Notes under the pieces: generated by a model
Database searches by the model: none
What the model was told of the DNA's origin: nothing
What the model saw: only the letters and a program-made list of their open reading frames with translations
Program-made: the position numbers and the translations under genes
In this document: in pieces, positions 24,158-32,277 of the stretch
Layout: each line of letters begins with the position of its first letter
Position numbering within the stretch: the first letter of the stretch is position 1
NCBI RefSeq assembly: GCF_028994775.1
Contig: NZ_JAJQMN010000004.1
Location: 62,001 to 126,000, forward strand
DNA from: Promicromonospora iranensis
GTDB taxonomy: Bacteria; Actinomycetota; Actinomycetes; Actinomycetales; Cellulomonadaceae
Direction of reading: 5' to 3'
Length of the DNA: 64,000 nucleotides

Positions 24158-25086
24158 ACGAATCCTCCGATGGTCGCCCACACGGGATGCTCTCCGGCAC
24201 GCTCGGACCGCTGGACCGCGGCCTCGATCAGCCCGTAGGGCCGGTCGGCGGCGAAGAACACCTCGCCGGGGTTGTCCAGGCCGAACGGCTCCAGGTCGAC
24301 GAGGAAGTGGTGGTTGTTCGGGCACGACAGCCGGATCTCGGCGATGTCCGGATACGCCTCCAGCACCGCCCGGCCCATCGCGAACACCGTCTGCTGCAGC
24401 GCGAGGGAATGGAGCTCGGCGAAGGTCTCCAGCAGGATCGAGCGGACGGCGGAGAACCGCTCGTCGTACTCGGCGGGGCCGGCCGCCTCGGAGAACGACG
24501 GCTCGTACCGCCACCAGGCGCTGACGTCGGTCGCGAGGACCCGGTCGTCGGTCTCGGGCAGCGTCGTGTACCGGTCGCGCAGGAACCCGGAGAACTCCGA
24601 GCCGGTCGACTTCAGCACCGTGACGTCGCGCAGCCCAGCGAGCACGGTCAGGCCGGTGTCGTCGGCATGCACCAGCGCGGTGCGCCGTTCGGCGGCGCCC
24701 CGCACGAACGCGTGGTCGTGGCCGACGTCGCCGCGCGCCCCCGGGCCCGCGTGCGGGCCGACCGCTATGCGCTCCCAGCCGTACTGCTCCGCCAGCCAGC
24801 GTCCGCCGGTGAGCTGCGGCGCGGCCAGGAAGTGTCGCGCCAGCCGCAGCAGGAACGTCTCCGGCGAGCCGACGCCGTCCCGCGCGAACGCGTACATCGT
24901 GTTCTTCTGCGTGTCCGTGGCGATGACGCCCGTGTTGTCCCCGGACTCGTGCGTGGCCGTGAAGTCTCCGCGGAGGTGCGAGGTGACGCTGAGGTCGGTG
25001 ATGCGGTGCCGTGCGGTGTCGCGGTCGATGCGGACCAGCCGCACCTCGGCCTTGCCGTACTGGTTGGGTCCCAGGACTATCGACAT
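24154..25086 (-). CDS. uaoX: Urate oxidase (cofactor-free uricase)
   Basis: Oxidises urate to 5-hydroxyisourate with O2 and no cofactor. 310 residues, two T-fold domains. The catalytic Lys is in LGPNQYGKAEVRLVRI and the Thr in SGDNTGVIATDTQKNTMYAF. The second half has the SCPNNHHFLVDLEPFGLDN signature with the active-site His and Asn. Length and motifs are normal. It starts directly after the HIU hydrolase stop (TGA then ATG) and ends in the allantoinase start. I am less sure of the gene symbol than of the enzyme. Confidence 0.93.
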   Translation of the reverse strand: MSIVLGPNQYGKAEVRLVRIDRDTARHRITDLSVTSHLRGDFTATHESGDNTGVIATDTQKNTMYAFARDGVGSPETFLLRLARHFLAAPQLTGGRWLAEQYGWERIAVGPHAGPGARGDVGHDHAFVRGAAERRTALVHADDTGLTVLAGLRDVTVLKSTGSEFSGFLRDRYTTLPETDDRVLATDVSAWWRYEPSFSEAAGPAEYDERFSAVRSILLETFAELHSLALQQTVFAMGRAVLEAYPDIAEIRLSCPNNHHFLVDLEPFGLDNPGEVFFAADRPYGLIEAAVQRSERAGEHPVWATIGGFV

Positions 25087-25380
25087 TCAGCTCCCCCGGT
25101 AGGTCGTGTAGGCGAACGGGCTCAGCAGCAGGGCGACATGCGTGTGGTCGGGCCCGAGCACGACATCGAGCACCACCTGGCCGAAGAACGTCTCCCGGTC
25201 CTGCGCGGCGAACCAGTCGCCTGCGGCGAAGGTCAGGACGTGCCGGCCGGGCGTGACCTCGCCCCAGCTGATGCGCCCGTCGGCGTCGGTCATGGCGTGC
25301 CGGTCACCGAGCGTGACCGCCAGCCCCGCGGCCGGCAGGCCGCGCGCGGCGTCGAGCACGTGGGTCGACGCGGTGCTCAA
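25087..25380 (-). CDS. 5-Hydroxyisourate hydrolase (transthyretin-like)
   Basis: Converts 5-hydroxyisourate to OHCU. 97 residues, shorter than the usual 110-115. It carries the N-terminal THVLDAARGLPAAGLAVTL, the middle GRHVLTFAAGDWF, the HTHVALLLSPFAYTTYRGS C-terminus and the diagnostic YRGS end. The active-site His and Arg-equivalent positions are in the N-terminal motif and the RIS strand. It overlaps the OHCU decarboxylase gene by 4 nt upstream. Confidence 0.92.
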   Translation of the reverse strand: MSTASTHVLDAARGLPAAGLAVTLGDRHAMTDADGRISWGEVTPGRHVLTFAAGDWFAAQDRETFFGQVVLDVVLGPDHTHVALLLSPFAYTTYRGS

Positions 25381-25892
25381 GACGTCACGTCCGCGGGCGC
25401 CGCCGACTCCTCGACGACCGTCTCCAGGCGCAGGAGCGCGATCTGACGCAGCTGCTCGGCGGTCACCAGAGCCTCGGTGGCCGGGTCGTTGACGAGGCGT
25501 TCGGTCAGGTTGGCGAGGATGTCCTCCGCCGTCCGCCCGGCGGCCCGGACCAGGAAGATCCGCCCGAACTTCGCCTCGTAAGCGGCGTTGCCATCGGCGA
25601 TCCGGGCAGCGGTCGCCTCGGCCGCCGTCGGCTGCTCGGTACGGGACAGCCGCGCCTCGGCGCTGTCACCGGACGCGCGCTCGCCGATGCGGGGATGGTG
25701 GGCGAGCGCGGCGTCGACGTCGGCGGCCGTCCAGTCGGCGGCGGCCCGCATGGCCCGCAGCAGGAGCGAGTCGCGGCACCGGTAGGGGCGGCCCGCCACC
25801 ACGTCGTCGACCCAGTGGCCGATGTCGGCGCACGGGCGGACAGCCGCAGCGGCGGCGGCCGGGGGCAGGGCGTTGAAGGTCGCGAGGTCCAC
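25377..25892 (-). CDS. OHCU decarboxylase
   Basis: 2-oxo-4-hydroxy-4-carboxy-5-ureidoimidazoline decarboxylase, producing S-allantoin. 171 residues, all-helical. Family residues are in LAHHPRIGERA (the conserved His and Pro-Arg-Ile-Gly), SRTEQPTAAEA, the NAAYEAKFGRIFLVRAAGRT segment and the late TERLVNDPATE. The GTG at 25892 begins VDLATFNALPPAAA, the normal family N-terminus; there is no strong ribosome-binding site. It is the first gene of the purine operon, so the operon promoter should lie in 25893-26000, where I see no obvious operator. Confidence 0.92.
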   Translation of the reverse strand: MDLATFNALPPAAAAAAVRPCADIGHWVDDVVAGRPYRCRDSLLLRAMRAAADWTAADVDAALAHHPRIGERASGDSAEARLSRTEQPTAAEATAARIADGNAAYEAKFGRIFLVRAAGRTAEDILANLTERLVNDPATEALVTAEQLRQIALLRLETVVEESAAPADVTS

Positions 25893-25908
25893 GGAGACAA
25901 ACCTAGTT

Positions 25909-26166
25909 TCAAACTCTCGCTCGCGGTGAGACACGCGTTTCAAGCGGGTAAAACTTCGAGGCGTTGTGTTGCCGAGCCACCCTTCGGGCCCTCGGGTGCT
26001 GAAATGGCGGCTGCCGCACCGGGGTGCCGCGCGGGTCGACGGCACCGGAGACGATGTCGCCCAGGTTCAGCACGAGGCCGACCTTCTCGGCGCCGATCGC
26101 CGCCAGGACCGCCGCGAGCGCCGGGGTGTTGCCCCGGACGTCGGAGAGGACAGCGATGCGCGTCAT
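25909..26166 (-). pseudogene. 3'-truncated metallophosphoesterase
   Basis: The first ~48 codons read as a normal calcineurin-like phosphoesterase N-terminus (MTRIAVLSDVRGNTPALAAV, then VGLVLNLGDIVSGAVDPRGT). Similarity stops abruptly and an unrelated ~37-residue tail follows. The metal-binding His of the first motif (usually SDxHGN) is Arg here, and all later motifs are missing. It is therefore a decayed remnant just upstream of the purine operon. Confidence 0.7.
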
Positions 26167-26237
26167 CCGCGCAGGCTAGCGGCCGGACGGGCGTCGGTGC
26201 TGGTGCGCCGGTGCCCGCCCGACCAGGTGTCGCGCGC

Positions 26238-26702
26238 TCACCGCACGTCGCGCGGCAGGGTCTCGGTGGTGCCGGGCTGCTCCACCACGTGCCTGCGGTA
26301 GGGCCATACCGCGATCAGCAGGCCGACCACGGCGCTGCCCAGGTGGAGCCAGTTGTCGGCCTCGTTGATGTTCAGGTAGTTGATGTCCGGGTTGTCGACG
26401 GCGAACAGCCCGTAGACGAAGGCGGCACCGTAGCCGAGCAGCAGGAGCCAGCCGAAGGTGCGCGCGCCGCCGGACGTGGGCCAGAGGCAGATACCCAGGA
26501 TTCCGATCACCAGGTGCACGATGTTGTGCAGCGGGTTGATGGCGAAGCCCACGAGGGTCTGGGTGTGGTCGTGCTCCATGAAGCCGCTGAAGCCGGTGAC
26601 CGCGAAACCGACCGCACCGACCAAGAGGTAGACGACCCCGACGATGAGGGCGAGCCACTGATGGGGGCCGCGGGCGATCCGAGGTGCTGTGGTGTGGGCC
26701 AT
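26238..26702 (-). CDS. DUF4383 membrane protein
   Basis: A 154-residue, four-helix membrane protein of the DUF4383 family. It shows the family pattern WLALIVGVVYLLVGAVGFAV, the FAINPLHNIVHLVIGILGIC motif (paired histidines in helix 2), two further hydrophobic helices around YGAAFVYGLFAV and LHLGSAVVGLLIAVWPYR, and a short polar tail. The ATG at 26702 is chosen over one 18 nt upstream. Function is unknown; the family is common in Actinobacteria. It stands between the phosphoesterase remnant and the amidase on the same strand. Confidence 0.82.
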   Translation of the reverse strand: MAHTTAPRIARGPHQWLALIVGVVYLLVGAVGFAVTGFSGFMEHDHTQTLVGFAINPLHNIVHLVIGILGICLWPTSGGARTFGWLLLLGYGAAFVYGLFAVDNPDINYLNINEADNWLHLGSAVVGLLIAVWPYRRHVVEQPGTTETLPRDVR

Positions 26703-26741
26703 GATGGTTCTCCCGTCCATCTCATGCCGTGTTTTCCACGG

Positions 26742-27902
26742 TCACGCCGTTCGGGACCACTCGCACGCTGGTCGCGCAGCCAGGTCCAGCAGCGCCCGGT
26801 CCGAACCGGCCGGCCCGACGAGGCACGCGCCCGCCGGTAGCCCCGACGAGGTGGTGACCGGGACCGAGACGGCGGGCAGCCCGCCGATCCCCGCGATGCA
26901 CGTCAGCAGCATGGTCGCCTCGCGCGCCGCTTCGGCCTCCTCGGGCCGGGGCGCGACGGTCGCCGTCGACGGCAGCACGAGCACCCGCTCCCCCAGCCGC
27001 CCTCGGATCTGCTCCCTGGCCTGGCCGACGGCGGCCCGCGCCGCCTCCGCGTCCGCCGCACCGACGGCGCGCGCCCGCTCGAACCGCCCGCGCACCGCCG
27101 GTCCGAGCGTGTCCATCCGGCCGGCGAGCCACGCCCCGTGCACCGCCCAGGCCTCGGCGGCCTGGAGCGTCTGGAAGGCCGCGAGCCACGCCGGCTCGGG
27201 CGCCCAGTCGACCGGCTGGGCACCGGCATCCCGGCCGAGTCGTCCGACGGCGTCGCGCACGTCGGGCGCGGCCAGGGCGAGCAGGGCGTCGCTCAGCACG
27301 AGGGGTGCCGGGGCCGGCAGTGCGGCGGCGTCGGCGGGGAGGAGCACGTCACCCACCCGCGCCAGCGTCGCGGCGTCGCGGGTGAGCCAGCCGACCGTGT
27401 CGAACGAGGGCGCGAGCGGCAGCAACCCGCCGGCCGGCACCGCGCCGTGTGTCGGGCGGATGCCCCACAGCCCCTGGTAGGCGGCGGGCACCCGGACCGA
27501 TCCGCCGGTGTCGGTCCCGAGCGCGATGCCGGCCTGGCCGGCGGCCACCGCCGTCGCCGGGCCCGACGTCGATCCGCCGCTGATGCGCCCGGGGGCCCGC
27601 GGGTTGGGCGGCGTGCCGTAGTGGGCGTTCGCCCCGGTCAGTGAGTACGCGAACTCCTCGGTCTGCGCGATCCCGGCGAGCGCGGCTCCGGCGTCGAGCA
27701 GCCGTGCGACCGCGGGCGCGTGGATCGCCTCGACGGGGGCCACCGCGAGCCACGCCGGGTTGCCCGCGCCGACCCGCTGTCCGGCGACGGCGAACAGGTC
27801 CTTGACGGCCACGGTCTCGCCGTCGAGCACGCCGGAGCCTGTCGGCGCCGTCAGCGGGCCGGGCTCGGGCCGGACACGCCAGACGCTGGGGTCGGAAGTC
27901 AT
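26742..27902 (-). CDS. Amidase signature family hydrolase
   Basis: A 386-residue amidase, shorter than the usual 450-500. The catalytic Lys is in GETVAVKDLFAVAGQRVGAG, the cis-Ser region is GRISGGSTSGPATAVAAGQA and the nucleophile region is GIALGTDTGGSVRVPAAYQG; the Lys-Ser-Ser triad looks intact. Helices after residue ~200 are shortened. The substrate is unknown; AtzF-, AtzE- or aliphatic amidase-like roles are possible. Next to a formamidase and a purine operon, a role in nitrogen release from a ureide or amide is plausible. The open frame upstream of 27902 encodes repeat DNA, not protein. Confidence 0.85.
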   Translation of the reverse strand: MTSDPSVWRVRPEPGPLTAPTGSGVLDGETVAVKDLFAVAGQRVGAGNPAWLAVAPVEAIHAPAVARLLDAGAALAGIAQTEEFAYSLTGANAHYGTPPNPRAPGRISGGSTSGPATAVAAGQAGIALGTDTGGSVRVPAAYQGLWGIRPTHGAVPAGGLLPLAPSFDTVGWLTRDAATLARVGDVLLPADAAALPAPAPLVLSDALLALAAPDVRDAVGRLGRDAGAQPVDWAPEPAWLAAFQTLQAAEAWAVHGAWLAGRMDTLGPAVRGRFERARAVGAADAEAARAAVGQAREQIRGRLGERVLVLPSTATVAPRPEEAEAAREATMLLTCIAGIGGLPAVSVPVTTSSGLPAGACLVGPAGSDRALLDLAARPACEWSRTA

Positions 27903-27957
27903 CCGCACATGCTGCCAGCCTGCCCGTCCCGGTGCGGCGGACAGGTACGGCTGACCG

Positions 27958-28022
27958 GTGCGGCAGCCCCGTGCAGCAGCCCCGTGCTGCAGCCCCGTGC
28001 TGCAGCCCCGTGCCGCAGCCCA
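27958..28022. repeat. Five tandem 13-bp units (GTGCNGCAGCCCC)
   Basis: Units start at 27958, 27971, 27984, 27997 and 28010, and vary mainly at the fifth base. The last unit merges into the left arm of the adjacent hairpin. The array lies between the amidase start and the formamidase stop. Confidence 0.8.
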
Positions 28023-28071
28023 GCGATTGGGCCCGGAAAGCGCCGAGATCTGGACCCAATCGCTGGGCTGC
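28015..28071. repeat. 17-bp perfect hairpin with 23-nt loop
   Basis: Arms 28015-28031 (GCAGCCCAGCGATTGGG) and 28055-28071 are exact reverse complements. It lies 32 bp downstream of the formamidase stop (minus strand) and could terminate it. The arm and loop sizes resemble the element at 59204, though the arm sequence differs. Confidence 0.7.
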
Positions 28072-28102
28072 ACGTGGGCGGGGCGGGGCCGGACGGGCCG
28101 GG

Positions 28103-29227
28103 CTAGCCGCTCGCGAAGTCCGCCTTGCGGATCCTCGCGTGCACGCCCTTGACCACGTCCACCACCTGCGAGATGTCGAAGTCCGTCGCCGCCGACAGGT
28201 ACGCGTAGGCGTGCGCCGGCGACATCCCGTACCGGACCCCCAGCAGCGCGATCGCGACCCGCACGCAGTTCTGCACCGCCACGTCGAGATCGCGGTCCAG
28301 ACCGGTCGGGACCAGGAACTCGGCGGTCTCGGCGAGCGGCCCGACCAGACTCCCGAACGTCGCGACGGCGTCCGACGCCGGGATGACGTCGAACCGCAGC
28401 CGCGTCCGGAGCGACGCCTCGAAGGCGGTGAGCGCCACCTCGCCGTCGCCCTGGGCGAAGTGCGGGTCACCGACGTACGCCAGCGCCCCCGCGACCTGCA
28501 CCGGGAGGTAGAGCGTGGACCCCGCGCCCAGGAGATTGATGTCGATGTTGCCGCCGAACGGCCCGGGCGGCACCGAGTGCGGGCGCTCGTCCCCCGCGGC
28601 GGCGACGCCCATGATGCCGAGGAACGGGTGCAGGTCGAAGCCCACCCTCCGGTCCGCGCCCTCGAAGAGCGGCAGGCTGCCGCGCCCTGCGCCGTCGGCC
28701 CAGGAGTCCACCTCCGCGAAGACACTGACAGCGCCCGCGCCCCGGGCCGGGTACTCGTCCGGCAGGGCGCCGCGGCCGTGCCGGTTGGAGATCACCCCGT
28801 ACGGGACGCGGGGTTCGGTCGCCAGCACCCGGATCGCCAGAAGGTCGCCCGGCCGGACGCCGCGGACCTCGATCGGCCCGGTCACGACGTGCCCGCCGTG
28901 CGCGCCGATCACACCCGGCAGCCCAGGGATGCGGTCGCCCAGGAGGGAGCGGCGGGCGGTGGCCAGCTCGACGGCGTCGGCCAGGACGGCGTCCTCGGCG
29001 ACGCCGCTCCGCGCGAAGTACGCGAGCGGGTCGCCGCCCTGGTCCTCGAGGATGCCCTCGTGGGACAGGGTGTCGATCACCACCTCCTGCCCGGGGTCCA
29101 CCGACAGCACCGCACGGTCCGCCCCGCAGGGCAGACGACCCCAGTAGGCGGTCTCGACGGAGGTCGGCAGGTAGACGGCTCCCTCAGGGAGGCTGCTGCC
29201 GGGCTGGAGGATGGTCTGCTGATGCAC
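28103..29227 (-). CDS. Acetamidase/formamidase (FmdA-AmdA family)
   Basis: A 374-residue amidohydrolase that releases ammonia from formamide or short amides. Family features include EVVIDTLSHEGILEDQGGDP, the GPIEVRGVRPGDLLAIRVL beta-segment, HPFLGIMGVAAAGDERPHSV, GPFGGNIDINLLGAGSTLYL and GDPHFAQGDGEVALTAFE. The ATG at 29227 is preceded by tandem 12-bp repeats rather than a clear ribosome-binding site. Likely role is nitrogen assimilation beside the amidase and purine operon. A TetR-flavin monooxygenase pair lies just upstream on the same strand. Confidence 0.88.
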   Translation of the reverse strand: MHQQTILQPGSSLPEGAVYLPTSVETAYWGRLPCGADRAVLSVDPGQEVVIDTLSHEGILEDQGGDPLAYFARSGVAEDAVLADAVELATARRSLLGDRIPGLPGVIGAHGGHVVTGPIEVRGVRPGDLLAIRVLATEPRVPYGVISNRHGRGALPDEYPARGAGAVSVFAEVDSWADGAGRGSLPLFEGADRRVGFDLHPFLGIMGVAAAGDERPHSVPPGPFGGNIDINLLGAGSTLYLPVQVAGALAYVGDPHFAQGDGEVALTAFEASLRTRLRFDVIPASDAVATFGSLVGPLAETAEFLVPTGLDRDLDVAVQNCVRVAIALLGVRYGMSPAHAYAYLSAATDFDISQVVDVVKGVHARIRKADFASG

Positions 29228-29238
29228 GGGGTGACTGT

Positions 29239-29298
29239 ATCCACCCGGTCATCCACCCGGTCGTCCACCCGGTCATCCACCCAGTTATCCACCCAGTC
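29239..29298. repeat. Five tandem 12-bp units (ATCCACCCGGTC)
   Basis: Exact head-to-tail units start at 29239, 29251, 29263, 29275 and 29287, with drift in the last two (CCAGTT, CCAGTC). The array fills the gap between the formamidase start and the TetR gene and runs into the TetR stop codon. Confidence 0.8.
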
Positions 29299-29920
29299 AC
29301 TGCCGCGGGATCATCCCTGCCTGCCCGTAGACCGTGCGCAGGTACTCCAGCAGCTCGTCGGTGTCGGGCGGCTCGGGGCGCAGCAGCCGGTAGACGACCG
29401 CCCCGACCGTCATGTCGATGAGGGCCTCGATGTCCGTCTCGGGCGGCAGCACCCCTTCCTCGACGGCGCGCGACAGCGCCAGGTGCGCGGTGCGGCGCCG
29501 CGGCAGGATGTGGTTCTGCCAGAAGGCCGCCATGAGTCCCGGGTGCGTGACGCTGGAACCGAAGACCTGGGCCAGCATCGCGCGGTAGCCGGGCTCGGCG
29601 AGGGTCCGCGCGCTGACCGGCAGCGCATCGACGATCACCTGCGAGATCTCGGCGTACGACATGCCGTCCAGGTCCGCGGTGCCGGGGCTCGGGATCTGGC
29701 CCCTGGCCGACTCGACGGCCGCCGCGATGAGCTCGTCCTTGCTCTCCCAGCGCCGGTAGACGGTGAGCTTGCCGACGCCGGCGCGCCGCGCGATCGCCTC
29801 GATGCTGGTCCCCGCGTGCCCGTGCTCGGTGAACAGCTCCAGCGCGGCCCGCAGGATCGCCTCGTCGGTGCGGGGGTCGCGGGGCCGACCCCTGCCGCGG
29901 GAGGCCTCCGCCGCGGTCAC
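29297..29920 (-). CDS. TetR-family regulator coupled to a flavin monooxygenase
   Basis: 207 residues with an N-terminal TetR HTH (LRAALELFTEHGHAGTSIEA, then IARRAGVGKLTVYRRWESKD, about residues 22-65) and a variable ligand-binding domain (TetR_C-type: AMLAQVFGSSVTHPGLMAAF). The GTG at 29920 overlaps the monooxygenase stop (GTGA), so I prefer it over an upstream in-frame start. Being second in the operon, it probably represses from the palindrome at 31596-31616 upstream of the monooxygenase. Confidence 0.87.
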   Translation of the reverse strand: MTAAEASRGRGRPRDPRTDEAILRAALELFTEHGHAGTSIEAIARRAGVGKLTVYRRWESKDELIAAAVESARGQIPSPGTADLDGMSYAEISQVIVDALPVSARTLAEPGYRAMLAQVFGSSVTHPGLMAAFWQNHILPRRRTAHLALSRAVEEGVLPPETDIEALIDMTVGAVVYRLLRPEPPDTDELLEYLRTVYGQAGMIPRQ

Positions 29921-31581
29921 CGGGCCCGCCCCGTGCGCAGCAGCCCGGCGAGCCACGGTGCGGCCGACGCCGCGTCCGTCCCGCGCCAGGCCAGGTGTCC
30001 GTCCGGGCGCACGAGCCAGGCCTCGGCGACGCCGTCGGCCCTGGTGAGCCGTGTCGGCTCGACGGCGACCCCGGCGCCCGCCCCGGCCGGCACCTCGCCT
30101 ACCGGCCCGGACGGCTCAGCACCCGGCTCGTCGCCCGGCCCGGCCCCCGCAGCGCCGTCCGACGGCGGGACCAGCAGCGCCCAGCGCCCCCCGAGCTCGG
30201 AGTGCAGGCAGGTCGGCGTCCCGTCCGTGCGGGTGCAGTCGAGGTTCGGCACCCGGTCGCCGACACAGGTCCGCCGTCCGATCCGGGCGGCCACCCGCTC
30301 GGCCGCCCCGACACCCAGCGGCCCGGACCAGTAGCTCACCCAGAGCTGGGAGGTGGTGAACGTGGCCCAGCGCTGGATCCACGGCCGGTTGAACAGCCGG
30401 ATCAGCACCTGGTCGCGCAGGAACCGGCCGACGGGGCTGGTCGCCACGTTGATCCGCGTCACGTTGGCGGTGCCGCGCAGCACGTCGGTGGCGAGCGGAC
30501 GCCGCTCGGCCTCGTAGGTGTCCAGCAGCGAGTCGGCGGCGCGCCCGCGCGTCACGAGGGCCAGCTTCCAGGCCAGGTTCTCGGCGTCCCCGAGGCCGGT
30601 CAGCATGCCCTGCCCGCCGAACGGGGCGTGCGCGTGTGCGGCGTCGCCGGCGATGAGGACCCGGCCGTGCCGGTACCGGTCGGCCAGCCGGCGATGGATG
30701 GTGAACTCGGACAGCCACTCGGTACCCAGGACCCGCACGTCGCGGCCGGTGCGCTCGGGCAGGATCGTGCGGAAGCGATCGAGGATCTGCACCTCGGTCA
30801 GGCGGCTGCGCCGGCCGTAGGCGTCCGCGGCGCGCGGCGCCTCGGCGGCCTCCGGGCCGTCCGCGGGCTCCTCCAGCTCAGCGCTCCCGGGGTCGTACGC
30901 GATCAGCCGCCACAGGTCGCCCCGGCCCTCGTCGTCGGGCATCGGCATGGCGCCGAGCATCCCCGTCGGGTGCACCCAGCCGGAGGTCCCGGTTCGGTCC
31001 AGGTCCCAGTCGAGGCGCAGGTCGGCAAGCAGGAACCGTTCGCTCAGGCGCACTCCGGGGGCGTTGATGCCCACCGCCTTCCGCACGGCACTGCCCGTCC
31101 CGTCACAGCCGACGAGCCACCGGGCGCGCACGGTCCGCCCGTCGCCGAGCTCCGCGGTCACGCCGCCGTCGTCCTGCACGAGGCCCGTGAGCGGAGCACC
31201 CCACTCGGGCACGACGCCCAGCTCCGCCAGGCGTCGCCGCAGCTCGGCCTCCACGAGGGCCTGCGACACCACCATCGGGGGCGCGGCGGTCCGCAGGCCG
31301 GGGTCGCCGAACCGGATGCGCATCATCGGCCGGTCGCCCAGGTAGGTGGTGATCCGCATCGCCCGCACGGAACGCTCCGGCAGGTCGCCGAGCGCGCCGA
31401 GCCGGTCGAGCACCTCCGAACCGCGCACGTGCACGAAGTTGGCCCGCGACGTCGTGGCGGGTGCCCGCATGCGGTCGATGACGCGCACCCCGACACCCTG
31501 CAGCCGTAGCCCGCACGCCAGAGCCAGCCCCGTAGGACCTGCTCCGACCACGAGCACGTCGGTGACCTCGTCGCCTGCCAT
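29917..31581 (-). CDS. FAD-dependent aromatic-ring monooxygenase (PheA/TfdB type)
   Basis: A 554-residue class A flavoprotein hydroxylase. FAD-binding GxGxxG is at the N-terminus (DVLVVGAGPTGLALACGLRL), the DG motif is LVGCDGTGSAVRKAVGINAP and the GD motif is RVLIAGDAAHAHAPFGGQGM. A C-terminal thioredoxin-like region follows after residue ~430 and is interrupted by a Gly/Ala/Pro/Glu-rich stretch. The ATG at 31581 has AAAAGGAG at good spacing. Likely substrates are phenols, polyketides or antibiotics; rifampicin-monooxygenase-like detoxification is one option. It is controlled by the TetR encoded in the same operon. Confidence 0.87.
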   Translation of the reverse strand: MAGDEVTDVLVVGAGPTGLALACGLRLQGVGVRVIDRMRAPATTSRANFVHVRGSEVLDRLGALGDLPERSVRAMRITTYLGDRPMMRIRFGDPGLRTAAPPMVVSQALVEAELRRRLAELGVVPEWGAPLTGLVQDDGGVTAELGDGRTVRARWLVGCDGTGSAVRKAVGINAPGVRLSERFLLADLRLDWDLDRTGTSGWVHPTGMLGAMPMPDDEGRGDLWRLIAYDPGSAELEEPADGPEAAEAPRAADAYGRRSRLTEVQILDRFRTILPERTGRDVRVLGTEWLSEFTIHRRLADRYRHGRVLIAGDAAHAHAPFGGQGMLTGLGDAENLAWKLALVTRGRAADSLLDTYEAERRPLATDVLRGTANVTRINVATSPVGRFLRDQVLIRLFNRPWIQRWATFTTSQLWVSYWSGPLGVGAAERVAARIGRRTCVGDRVPNLDCTRTDGTPTCLHSELGGRWALLVPPSDGAAGAGPGDEPGAEPSGPVGEVPAGAGAGVAVEPTRLTRADGVAEAWLVRPDGHLAWRGTDAASAAPWLAGLLRTGRAR

Positions 31582-31595
31582 GGCTACTCCTTTTA

Positions 31596-31616
31596 TTAAC
31601 GGATCGGTACCGTTAA
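31596..31616 (-). promoter_or_regulatory. Putative TetR operator upstream of the flavin monooxygenase
   Basis: A 21-bp palindrome with 7-bp arms TTAACGG and CCGTTAA around a 7-bp centre lies 15 bp before the monooxygenase ATG. Its AT-rich arms stand out in GC-rich DNA. The cognate repressor is presumably the TetR encoded just downstream, or less likely the TetR at 31658-32248. Confidence 0.65.
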
Positions 31617-31657
31617 CAAAATACCCCGGCCGAGCCGCGGCCGGAAGGCCTGATCGC

Positions 31658-32248
31658 TCAGGCGGGCGGCGCGAGCAGGGCCCGCGCCGCCGCCCGCGCC
31701 GTGGCGAACGCACCCGGCTGGGCCCCGGTCGTGTGCGCGACGATCGCACCCTCGTAGAGCAGGTGGAGCTGGGCACCGACCTGCTCCGCGGCAGCGTGCC
31801 CGGCGTCGCGCAGCAGGCCGGTGAACACGCCGAGCATGTACAGCTTGTCGGCCAGGATCACGGCGTTGCCGGGGTGCGCGGTCCCGCCGATCTCGGCGTG
31901 GGCGTTCACGAACGCACAGCCGCGCTCGTTCTGCGCCGCCCACTCCTCCGCGAGCTCCAGCGCGGCCAGCACCCGGTCGAGACCCGGTCCGGCCCCTGCG
32001 GCGCCGCGCGCCGCGAGCCGCTCGCCGAACCACGCCTCCCAGCGCTCGTGCCGGCGCGTCAGGTAGGCAGCGACCAGCGCGTCCTTGGACCCGAACCGGT
32101 CGTAGAGCGTCTTCTTGGTGACCCCCGCCTCGTCGGCGATCAGGTCGACGCCGACCCCGCGGATCCCGCGCTCGTAGAACAGCTCGGCCGCCGTGGCGAG
32201 GATCTTCTCGCCCGCAGGTGTGTGGGGGTTGGGGCTACGTCGCGGCAT
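31658..32248 (-). CDS. TetR-family regulator divergent from an EamA transporter
   Basis: 196 residues with HTH residues about 14-60 (GEKILATAAELFYERGIRGV, GVDLIADEAGVTKKTLYDRF) and a C-terminal domain of the TetR_C_16/YxaF-like type (ERGCAFVNAHAEIGGTAHPG). The ATG at 32248 is preceded by GGAAGGA. It is transcribed away from the EamA exporter across an 88-bp gap holding two direct repeats, so it likely controls that exporter and itself. Confidence 0.86.
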   Translation of the reverse strand: MPRRSPNPHTPAGEKILATAAELFYERGIRGVGVDLIADEAGVTKKTLYDRFGSKDALVAAYLTRRHERWEAWFGERLAARGAAGAGPGLDRVLAALELAEEWAAQNERGCAFVNAHAEIGGTAHPGNAVILADKLYMLGVFTGLLRDAGHAAAEQVGAQLHLLYEGAIVAHTTGAQPGAFATARAAARALLAPPA

Positions 32249-32277
32249 GGGGTCCTTCCCGTCCGGCCGTGGACTCG

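Noticed and set aside
27958-28022. CRISPR-like array of 13-bp units
   Set aside because: No spacers; units are contiguous.
27903-28073. N-terminal extension of the amidase
   Set aside because: The extra 57 residues are a translation of tandem repeats and a hairpin.
29239-29298. CRISPR-like tandem repeats
   Set aside because: Units are 12 bp with no spacers and no cas genes nearby, so it is a simple tandem array.
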